The translations under genes were made by a program, and so were the position numbers. Of a stretch of 64,000 bases of DNA, positions 58,331-64,000 are shown one piece after another. Numbering within the stretch: position 1 is the first letter of the stretch; each line of letters starts with the position of its first letter. The notes under the pieces were generated by a model. The model had not been told where the DNA came from. It was given only the letters and a program-made list of their open reading frames with translations, and did no database searches. The DNA lies in assembly GCA_025210345.1 (NCBI GenBank), contig JAOARX010000006.1, positions 154,440-218,439 of the forward strand, in the 5' to 3' direction. This stretch comes from Pelagimonas sp. (GTDB lineage Bacteria; Pseudomonadota; Alphaproteobacteria; Rhodobacterales; Rhodobacteraceae).

Positions 58331-59454
58331 TGACCTATGACATTCAAGATTACTGCCGCGAAGCACAAGAAACGGATCGCTTTGGTGACGATGAGGTCCA
58401 ACCAATCTTACTCGGTCTTTTTGGAGAGGTCGGGGGTATCATGGCTGCTGTTAAAAAGCTGCAACGTGAAAAGAAAGCGTACACTGGTTTTCGATCTAGC
58501 GTCATAGATGAACTGGGGGATGCTTTCTGGTACTTTTCAGCACTAGCCCGCAGGTACAAAGTAAGCGTTCCTCACATGCTTCACGATGCTATCAACTCTA
58601 ACGACACTAGTATCTTCCTGGCTACGAACGATCCACTAGCTCCAGTTGCTGTCACCAGCCAGGTCGGTCCAAGTGAAGGTATTTGTGATCAAGCACTGTT
58701 AAAGCTTGGGCGCGTTAGTGCAGATATGATGCGCATTCAGGGTATGGATCAGGAAGAACGTACAGACACAATGACATCATTCGTAAGAACTTATTTGGTG
58801 GTTCTTAGAGAATGCAGAGTAAGCTTCGCAGAGGTTCTCAGTGCAAATGCTTTGAAGACCAGATCGCGTTTTGGAAAGCTGGACCTAACCACTCAACATG
58901 ACTTCGATATTGGCTTCCCTGAGTATGAGCAGTTGCCAAGACAGTTTTCTATTGAAATGCGAGAACGGAGCAATGGAAAGGTATACCTTCGTTGGAACGG
59001 TGTATTCATCGGCGATCCTCTTTCTGACAACATAGGTGAACAGGATGGGTTCAGATATCATGATGTGATCCACTTTGCTCATGCAGCCATCTTGCACTGG
59101 TCTCCAACAATGCGTGGACTGCTAAAAAGAAAGAGGAAAAGTGACCAGCGTATTGATGAAAGCCAGGATGGAGGTCGTGGGGTTGTCGTAGAGGAAGGTC
59201 TAGCAGCCTGGCTTTTCTCGAAAGCCAAAGAGCTTGACTATTTCGAAGACCACAACAGTGTATCTTTGGACATTCTAAAGCACATTCAAGATTTTGTTAG
59301 GGGTTATGAAGTTGATCAATGCCCCATGAACCTTTGGGAAAAGTGCATTCTGGATGGATACAGTGCTTTCCGCCAAGCCTATTCCAACAAAGGTGGTGTC
59401 ATTGTTGGTGACAGAGATGCACGATCCCTACAGTACAGGCCGCTTGATACATGA
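58330..59454 (+). CDS. MazG-like NTP pyrophosphohydrolase with MazG_C-like domain
   Basis: This 374-residue protein has an all-alpha MazG-type domain at residues 15-80 (LLGLFGEVGG and VIDELGDAFWYFSAL, giving the Glu/Asp metal set) and a C-terminal part (about 190-370) with RYHDVIHFAHAAILHWSP and VVEEGLAAWLF, resembling the MazG C-terminal domain found in predicted nucleotide-modification loci. It may hydrolyse normal or altered NTPs. GTG start at 58330, coupled with the Nmad2 stop; the end overlaps the next gene by 4 bp. Confidence 0.8.
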   Translation: MTYDIQDYCREAQETDRFGDDEVQPILLGLFGEVGGIMAAVKKLQREKKAYTGFRSSVIDELGDAFWYFSALARRYKVSVPHMLHDAINSNDTSIFLATNDPLAPVAVTSQVGPSEGICDQALLKLGRVSADMMRIQGMDQEERTDTMTSFVRTYLVVLRECRVSFAEVLSANALKTRSRFGKLDLTTQHDFDIGFPEYEQLPRQFSIEMRERSNGKVYLRWNGVFIGDPLSDNIGEQDGFRYHDVIHFAHAAILHWSPTMRGLLKRKRKSDQRIDESQDGGRGVVVEEGLAAWLFSKAKELDYFEDHNSVSLDILKHIQDFVRGYEVDQCPMNLWEKCILDGYSAFRQAYSNKGGVIVGDRDARSLQYRPLDT

Positions 59455-60143
59455 CAGAGCAAACCACAGATGTGACAGAACCTTTATTTTCATTCCAAAT
59501 AGCCGAAGACTTCTCCGTTTCTCTAGAGCTTGGTTCGTGGGTCGCACCCACGGTCCTATTACTGACCCTCCTGCTGTTAGTCTGGTTCTGGTTAAAGGGT
59601 CGCATCGGCTTTGAGAATTATGAACTCGACAGTGCAGGCATTGGCATTGGGGATACCAGCGTTAGCTTCAAGCCTAACAGGACAGACCGACAAATTGCGT
59701 ATGCGATCTGGGTGGAACTGAGCACCCGAAAGGTTGGTTTACCCATAGACCCTGATCACGACGTGATTTCTGAAGTATACGATTCCTGGTACAGCTTTTT
59801 CGGTGTGACCCGTGACTTGATCAAGGAAGTGCCAGCGCACAAGCTAAAGAGCAAGGGGACACGGGCCATAGTCAGAGCTTCTGTGCAGGTCTTAAACGAA
59901 GGGCTGCGACCACACCTTACACAATGGCAAGCTCGTTACCGCAGATGGTATGAAGCCTCCCTTAAATGTGACGATATTCGAGAGCCTCAAGCGGTGCAGC
60001 AAGAGTTCCCCAAGTACGATAACCTTTTGAAAGACCTGCTGGAGATCAACGCAAAGCTCATTGAATATCGCAAGGCGATGTATGAACTGGCTACTGGTGA
60101 TCCAGAAAGCATCATTGCAATCGACCAAGAAACGTTGAACTAA
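59451..60143 (+). CDS. one-TM membrane protein of the TIR/Nmad2 operon, family not recognised
   Basis: This 230-residue protein has one strong TM segment (about 30-49, VAPTVLLLTLLLLVWFWLKG) and a cytoplasmic domain rich in charged helices, with DRQIAYAIWVELSTRKVGLP near residue 80. I do not recognise a named domain. Its coupling to the MazG gene (ATGA) and place between two TIR genes suggest a membrane-linked effector or scaffold; this is inference only. Confidence 0.75.
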   Translation: MTEQTTDVTEPLFSFQIAEDFSVSLELGSWVAPTVLLLTLLLLVWFWLKGRIGFENYELDSAGIGIGDTSVSFKPNRTDRQIAYAIWVELSTRKVGLPIDPDHDVISEVYDSWYSFFGVTRDLIKEVPAHKLKSKGTRAIVRASVQVLNEGLRPHLTQWQARYRRWYEASLKCDDIREPQAVQQEFPKYDNLLKDLLEINAKLIEYRKAMYELATGDPESIIAIDQETLN

Positions 60144-60177
60144 ACCGCCCCCTATTCCCAAACTTCTGGAGATTTTC

Positions 60178-60813
60178 GTGACAAGTGCATTTGTCAGTTA
60201 TCATCATGATAACGATCAATATTACAGAGAACACCTTGCATACCTAAGCCAATATCACGGAGCCTTTGAGGACGGCTCTGTTGAAGTTGGTGATATAGAT
60301 GATGATCTTCCTAGCGAGACTATTCGCCGAATAATCCGTGATCAATATCTGCGTGACACAGAAGTTACGATCCTGCTGTGCGGCACCGAGACCAGGTTTC
60401 GGAAACACATTGATTGGGAGTTGAAGTCTTCCATGATTGATGGGCAGGTCAACAAGAAGTCTGGGATTTTGGTCATAGATTTACCAACCACTGCGGCAAC
60501 AAGTTGGCATTGCAGCTTGCCGAGCGAGAAGGATGTGATCTATGGCGATTATCGTGGATCATGGACCAGTTTATCACATAAATCCGAGTACCAGTCGCGA
60601 TATCCTGACATGCCATCGCGCATCATTGACAACTTAATGTCCAACACAGTCGCGATGTCTGTAGTTCCTTGGTCACGTATCGAAAACCAACCTGAAAATT
60701 TGAAATGGTTAGTAGATGCAACAGCAGTGGCTGGGCGCACTAATCAGTACGATTTATCTTTGCCGATGAGGCGCAAAAATTACAATCCTCAATCAGACTT
60801 AGAGATATGTTGA
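60178..60813 (+). CDS. ThsB-like TIR domain protein (second of two)
   Basis: This 211-residue protein is of the DUF1863/ThsB-like TIR family: AFVSYHHDNDQYYREHL at the first strand, TVTILLCGTETRFRKH-type segment, and HIDWELKSS, where Glu81 is at the conserved position. It differs much from the first TIR protein, so the two are not a recent copy. GTG start at 60178 with an upstream CTGGAG. It is the last gene of the operon, 34 bp after the membrane-protein stop. Confidence 0.82.
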   Translation: MTSAFVSYHHDNDQYYREHLAYLSQYHGAFEDGSVEVGDIDDDLPSETIRRIIRDQYLRDTEVTILLCGTETRFRKHIDWELKSSMIDGQVNKKSGILVIDLPTTAATSWHCSLPSEKDVIYGDYRGSWTSLSHKSEYQSRYPDMPSRIIDNLMSNTVAMSVVPWSRIENQPENLKWLVDATAVAGRTNQYDLSLPMRRKNYNPQSDLEIC

Positions 60814-61231
60814 TTATAATGAGCGGGAGTGTAACACATTGCCGACAACTTCACTCAGATGGTTGAATTGTAGAAATGACAGCCTAAGTAGCAGTGAGTG
60901 ATATTGAGGTCGGCGTTAACGACTCTGGGTATCGCTGTTGGAGATGTTGTGGCGTGGCTGTTCATCCTCTGGACTTGCACCGATTGGTTTCTCAACCTCA
61001 AAGTGCTGAAGGAGAACATTATGGAAGCAACGTTTAAAACTGGTGTGAATGCTCTCGCAGTTCTGTGGGCCTAGGTGGATGGGCAGCCACGCCAAATACA
61101 AGAAGACAGCATGTACTCACAGTTTAAGCTGATAGACTGCGAAGGGGCGGTTCGATTCCGCCCCCCCACACCATTATGTAAATCGATGCACAATCCCCTC
61201 TGACAGATAGTGACGATTGGGCTTAGCTGCC
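60814..61231. other. 418-bp non-coding gap
   Basis: This gap holds no convincing gene; only frames below 70 codons with no family resemblance are present. Its one clear element is the tRNA-like 3' half described separately. It separates the TIR operon from the resolvase/replication debris and may mark an older junction. Confidence 0.5.
61146..61173 (+). other. isolated tRNA-like 3' half (T-arm, acceptor strand, CCA)
   Basis: A perfect T-arm (GGCGG, TTCGATT, CCGCC) is followed by a seven-base acceptor strand CCCCCAC, discriminator A and CCA, with exactly canonical spacing. The matching 5' strand GTGGGGG and a normal D- or anticodon arm are not found at a tRNA-like distance upstream. It is likely a tRNA or tmRNA 3' fragment left by an earlier integration. 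Confidence 0.55.
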
Positions 61232-61846
61232 CTACATCCCCCACCTTGCCAATGCTGCTTCGGCTTTGTGTGGTTCATCTCTGATCCGCAGAACTGTTTG
61301 ACGGGTTAAGTGGTAGCTCTTGGCAACTTGGGCCACACTCATGAACTTTAGGTCACTAGTGACAGCATCAAACTGCTTACGGTCATAACCAGGCTTTCTT
61401 CCACGGTACTTCTTTGCATCAGATTTGGCAGCAGCAATACCAGCGGTTTGTGCTTCCTTTTGCACTTCAGCCTGTGCTTGGGCTGTTGCTGCCATAAAGG
61501 ATATCAGAGCATCACGAACTGCACATTGCATGGGGTCTTTGGTGGAACCATCAAAGCGCAAACGGTTGATAATGGTTTCAATCACCACACCTTCGCGCAT
61601 GAAGTGTCGGATCGTATCAGTAACATCCTGGTAGTTTCTGCCAAGCCTATCGACCCAGCGTACAACCAGCGTATCACCTTCCCGCAACATATCGAACAGA
61701 CGTTGGCCGTTTGGTCGGTCTTGAAGTTTGGTGGCGATACCAGAAACACCATCATCACAAATCACTTTGTCAAATTTGAACCCAGCTTCCTCAGCCTGGA
61801 CTTTCTGGTGTTCGATGTTCTGTTCTGATGTGGATACGTTTACCAT
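61232..61846 (-). CDS. serine resolvase/invertase, probably 5'-truncated
   Basis: This protein (204 residues from ATG 61846) is a resolvase-family serine recombinase: NVSTSEQNIEHQ with the catalytic Ser, DDGVSG, VVRWVDRLGRNYQDV, and a C-terminal helix-turn-helix (SVAQVAKSYHLTRQTVLRI). The first beta-strand that normally precedes the Ser (Y-x-R-V-S) is missing or replaced: upstream in-frame codons run into the overlapping replication-like gene. This suggests a recombination joint; it may be inactive. The frame is open to 61900. Confidence 0.78.
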   Translation of the reverse strand: MVNVSTSEQNIEHQKVQAEEAGFKFDKVICDDGVSGIATKLQDRPNGQRLFDMLREGDTLVVRWVDRLGRNYQDVTDTIRHFMREGVVIETIINRLRFDGSTKDPMQCAVRDALISFMAATAQAQAEVQKEAQTAGIAAAKSDAKKYRGRKPGYDRKQFDAVTSDLKFMSVAQVAKSYHLTRQTVLRIRDEPHKAEAALARWGM

Positions 61847-62525
61847 TTGCTGTCCGTTTGAATGCCCGCTCGATCTCAGCAGGGCTAAGTCCAGGTACAT
61901 AAATCAGACCATGAAAATGGATTTTAAAGATGCGCTGCTGTGGATCGAACTTCAACGTCCAACCAACGTGTGGCAGCAGACTTGGATTTACATCCTTCGC
62001 AACCTTGAGGTCTACTTCGGGGAACATCAAGCTAACGGCATGACGGAACCGACGCCGAATGAATTGATCCAGACGTTTGGCCTCTTTCTCTGCCGCAGCA
62101 ATAGCTTCTTCTTCCGTTCCCGTAAAATTGGCCACAACCGTTGCAAAACCCAGTTGGCCTAGAGAGGCCCCAGACAGCACCTCTAATGCTCTGGTGATAC
62201 GAGAGTTATGCTGGAGACCTTTACCTGCTCTGGCCTGATCAGGTCGTTCCAGCCTGCTTCTAGCCCACTCCCGATATTCAGGTGTTAGCCGATCTGCAAC
62301 GAACTGAGGTAGGAACCGCCCCTGAAGAACATGATCTAGGTCCATATATTCAAGTTCGTGGACAATCTTCATAATGAAGTTCCACCACTTGGTGACGCCT
62401 AGTTCTATCCGTCCAAGCTTCATGTTGGCGATGTTATACTGCAATTGGTGCAATGGAGATGACGGCACATGGTTTTCACCAATGCTGTGATCGTTGAGGT
62501 GCATTTTTTCAACGCTTGCCGCCAT
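61791..62525 (-). CDS. putative replication-initiator-like protein with HUH-type motif, probably 3'-truncated
   Basis: This 244-residue protein has an IHFHGLIYVPG segment near residue 200, like the His-x-His motif of HUH rolling-circle initiators and relaxases. The rest has no clear match. The motif lies close to the end, whereas the catalytic Tyr of such enzymes normally follows about 50-100 residues later, so the 3' part appears lost. The last 56 bp overlap the resolvase coding sequence in another frame. It may be debris of a plasmid-like replicon. Confidence 0.5.
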   Translation of the reverse strand: MAASVEKMHLNDHSIGENHVPSSPLHQLQYNIANMKLGRIELGVTKWWNFIMKIVHELEYMDLDHVLQGRFLPQFVADRLTPEYREWARSRLERPDQARAGKGLQHNSRITRALEVLSGASLGQLGFATVVANFTGTEEEAIAAAEKEAKRLDQFIRRRFRHAVSLMFPEVDLKVAKDVNPSLLPHVGWTLKFDPQQRIFKIHFHGLIYVPGLSPAEIERAFKRTANGKRIHIRTEHRTPESPG

Positions 62526-62717
62526 AGCCTCCGCTCCTAAATCTTGAAGCTGTAACTGCTGTCGTCATCCGTGGTACGACTGCTCAACATCTCTTCACGT
62601 TATACTTAGTGGATTTTTTTCTGACCGTTGCATCTTTAGCCTCACATGTCAGACACAGGACATCTTTTGACCACGCAGATCACCTCGCAACCATAAATAT
62701 TGGTGAGGAGATTTATC

Positions 62718-62921
62718 ATGAACACCATCACCCAAGACATCACTGTGCGGTCTATTTCTGTTGAAACTCGCAGCCGTCTGGATGCATTGAAAGCATACAC
62801 CCGCTTGGCCTTTGGAAGCCTCATAGACGACGCTGTAGAGGCGCTTTGGGCTGAGTATCTGTCTGAGGGTCATAACCTAACAAGTGGTCCTCAGGAGCCA
62901 CCTGGTGCCTCTGAGGCGTGA
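62718..62921 (+). CDS. small ribbon-helix-helix-like protein
   Basis: This 67-residue protein has a pattern of strand (ITVRSISVE), helix (TRSRLDALKAYT), turn (RLAFGSL) and helix (IDDAVEALWAEYL), like CopG/Arc-type DNA-binding proteins used for plasmid control or as antitoxins. The ATG at 62718 has a GAGGAG ribosome-binding site. No toxin gene adjoins it. It might also serve as an excision or copy-control factor; that is inference. Confidence 0.6.
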   Translation: MNTITQDITVRSISVETRSRLDALKAYTRLAFGSLIDDAVEALWAEYLSEGHNLTSGPQEPPGASEA

Positions 62922-62924
62922 AGC

Positions 62925-63132
62925 CTAGGTCAATGGCTCTGCATAGCAGTTGATGATCTTCACGATGTCAGGATAGCGTTTATGAGGATTGGCGATACCA
63001 GTATCAGCCTCACATTGCGCGGTGCATTCTTTGTACGCTTTCCCGCAGGATCGTCGGTGCGCTGACACCACACCTTTTTGCAAAGGCCCGCAGGCTCAAT
63101 TCATTCCTATCAAGGTATTCCTTCAAAGTCAT
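62925..63132 (-). pseudogene. Cro/YdaS-like helix-turn-helix gene with a frameshift
   Basis: From ATG 63132 the frame gives MTLKEYLDRNELSLRAFAKR and GVSAPTILR, a typical small Cro-like helix-turn-helix, but stops at 63010 after 40 residues. A shift near 63045 lets reading go on to 62925 with a C-terminus like that of related proteins (ANPHKRYPDIVKIINCYAEP). The full length would be about 69 residues. It is either a broken gene or, less likely, a programmed shift. It is divergent from the XRE gene at 63246. Confidence 0.55.
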
Positions 63133-63136
63133 GCAA

Positions 63137-63215
63137 TGTTACATATAAGGTAACGCAATGATTCGCTACAGGTAACTTACATGAATGTTGCATTTGTTCC
63201 AAATGTGTTACATAT
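63137..63215. promoter_or_regulatory. direct TGTTACATAT repeats in a divergent control region
   Basis: The 10-mer TGTTACATAT occurs at 63137-63146 and 63206-63215, with a related GGTAACTTACAT between them. They lie between the broken Cro-like gene and the XRE gene and look like operators of a small lysis/lysogeny-type switch. Confidence 0.5.
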
Positions 63216-63245
63216 GATGAAACATTGGCCATTTAGAGAACCATT

Positions 63246-63683
63246 GTGGAACATCTATACGAACGCATCAGGTATGCACGGGAATGTGCTGGCCTCTCCG
63301 TCAACGAAGCGGCGGAGAAACTTGGTGTGAGCAGGGTTCAGATTTGGCGGATGGAAAATAAGGCTGAGACGATCAGCGCGGAGCGGTTGTTCATCCTCGC
63401 GGCGATTTACCAAGTGGACCCTTACACCTTATTCCATGGTGTTGAGGCCACCACCACGTCACGTGCGCAGCTTTACGAGCGTATTGGCGAAGTGGTGGCG
63501 CTGGTTGAAGCGGAGGCTCAGAAACTGGATGTGAAGCCACCCCCACATCTGGTTGGTGAAGCTGTTGTCGAAGTCCTGAAGCAAGAAACCAAAGGCGAGA
63601 CCTCACCCGATACCGAACCTTTGGACGTGACAAAATACCAGGGCCTGTTGGCCTTACTTTTTAAACAGGCATCAAGCGAATAA
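63246..63683 (+). CDS. XRE-family transcriptional regulator
   Basis: This 145-residue protein has an N-terminal helix-turn-helix (residues 5-60: IRYARECAGLSVNEAAEKLG, SRVQIWRMENKAETI) and a C-terminal part with no clear match, rich in Glu and Lys. GTG start at 63246. It faces the frameshifted Cro-like gene across TGTTACATAT repeats and is the last gene before the right arm sites and core. It could regulate excision or element maintenance. Confidence 0.82.
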   Translation: MEHLYERIRYARECAGLSVNEAAEKLGVSRVQIWRMENKAETISAERLFILAAIYQVDPYTLFHGVEATTTSRAQLYERIGEVVALVEAEAQKLDVKPPPHLVGEAVVEVLKQETKGETSPDTEPLDVTKYQGLLALLFKQASSE

Positions 63684-63781
63684 CCCCAGTAACGCAATCT
63701 GAAATTAACAATGCTGCGTGGTCAACCTGTGACACCTTTCGTGGGGCTGGGAACATTTTAGTGGCTATGCACTGCTCAATT

Positions 63782-63823
63782 TGTCCCAATAGTGAGGTGA
63801 TTTTGTCCCAATAAGGGGTTTCG
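63782..63823 (+). repeat. right arm-type integrase site pair
   Basis: Two copies of TGTCCCAATA (63782-63791 and 63804-63813), again 22 bp apart. The whole unit matches the left pair at 36 of 42 positions in the same orientation and lies about 50 bp from the right core. Confidence 0.72.
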
Positions 63824-63857
63824 ATTTTTCACAAAACCCCTTATTTTTATGGAGTAT

Positions 63858-64000
63858 TCACACAGACATGCAGATGTATTTCAGTTCAAGATAGTCTTCG
63901 ATGCCGTGGTGGCTGCCTTCGCGGCCAAGACCGGACTGTTTGACCCCGCCAAAGGGCGCGACCTCGGTCGAGATGATGCCGGTGTTGACCCCTACGATCC
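63858..64000 (-). CDS. gabD: succinate-semialdehyde dehydrogenase, C-terminal 47 residues (partial)
   Basis: The visible end reads [20 protein letters not shown] followed by [20 protein letters not shown] and a short tail, the very conserved C-terminus of NAD(P)-dependent succinate-semialdehyde dehydrogenase (oxidises succinate semialdehyde to succinate). Most of the gene lies beyond base 64000. The last codons were supplied by the element upon integration and differ slightly from the displaced native copy (KYICMSV versus KYVCMTV), so the enzyme remains intact. Confidence 0.88.
   Translation of the reverse strand, partial: IVGVNTGIISTEVAPFGGVKQSGLGREGSHHGIEDYLELKYICMSV
63867..63883. repeat. 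attR core, 17-bp direct repeat copy 2
   Basis: CATGCAGATGTATTTCA differs by one base from the left copy and lies within the gabD coding sequence (codons for LKYICM). It marks the right end of the element and the place where gabD was repaired. Confidence 0.85.

Larger units (their letters stand above)
54353..63883. mobile_element. 9.5-kb integrative element in the 3' end of gabD
   Basis: The element is bounded by 17-bp core repeats and carries its tyrosine integrase next to the left end. It is clearly more AT-rich than its neighbours. Two pairs of TGTCCCAATA arm-type sites stand at the two ends. Cargo includes a regulator/protease pair, a five-gene TIR/Nmad2/MazG operon, a resolvase, a truncated replication-like gene, and small regulators. 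No phage structural or conjugation genes are present, so it should need help to move between cells. Confidence 0.88.

Noticed and set aside
57237..60813. Classic Thoeris (ThsA plus ThsB)
   Set aside because: No SIR2/SLOG ThsA gene is next to the TIR genes; the partners are Nmad2, MazG-like and a one-TM protein.
61065..61173. A complete tRNA, including tRNA-Sec
   Set aside because: The best 5' strand (GTGGGCC) pairs at only five of seven positions, the length would be 109 nt, and no regular D-arm or anticodon arm with a seven-base loop can be drawn.
1..64000. CRISPR array or complete insertion sequence
   Set aside because: No regularly spaced repeats and no transposase gene with terminal inverted repeats were seen; only a resolvase and an integrase are present.

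Overview
The window looks like chromosome of a marine alphaproteobacterium of the Rhodobacterales (Roseobacter group). The evidence is high-GC coding DNA, a sulfoacetaldehyde acetyltransferase gene next to a membrane-bound sulfite dehydrogenase operon (a layout known from Ruegeria), a YeiH/TauZ-type exporter, a creatinase, a Hint-domain secreted protein, and a leuA preceded by a leucine-rich leader peptide. Assignments come from reading the sequence and from family knowledge; no database search was run.

Region 1 (1-1084): the 5' part of leuA on the minus strand, with its leader peptide and a hairpin that looks like an attenuator.

Region 2 (1277-39572): a large surface-polysaccharide locus. 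It encodes a Wzx flippase, a Wzy/ligase-like protein, a Wzz/GumC-like chain-length protein, a BY-kinase, a WecG/TagA-type transferase, seven further glycosyltransferases of families GT2 and GT4, sugar-modifying oxidoreductases, an OafA-like O-acyltransferase and a secreted SGNH/glycosidase-like protein with RTX repeats. Inside it lies a translationally coupled run: a 2150-residue polyketide synthase, a GT2 glycosyltransferase, and a 1522-residue NRPS with the unusual layout formyltransferase, adenylation domain split by a luciferase-like monooxygenase, and carrier protein. The simplest reading is that the NRPS starts an N-formylated or otherwise modified aminoacyl chain, the PKS extends it once and releases it, and a sugar may be added.

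Region 3 (39715-50323): a C2-sulfonate module. Xsc makes acetyl phosphate and sulfite. Pta, AckA and citrate synthase handle the acetyl group. SoeABC oxidises sulfite to sulfate, and a TauZ-type exporter removes the product.

Region 4 (50329-54251): a DUF1523 membrane protein, a Hint-domain protein, creatinase and a small outer-membrane barrel.

Region 5 (54353-63883): a 9.5-kb integrative element, visibly more AT-rich than its flanks, inserted in the 3' end of gabD. Both 17-bp core repeats, the displaced native gabD 3' end, and two pairs of integrase arm-type repeats (TGTCCCAATA) can be seen. It carries a tyrosine integrase, an XRE/ImmA pair, and a tightly coupled five-gene operon (ThsB-like TIR, Nmad2, MazG-like, one-TM protein, second ThsB-like TIR) that is the best candidate here for an undescribed defence system. 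Behind the operon are a tRNA-like 3' fragment, a recombined resolvase/replication-gene junction, a ribbon-helix-helix protein, a frameshifted Cro-like gene and a second XRE regulator. The window ends inside gabD (minus strand).
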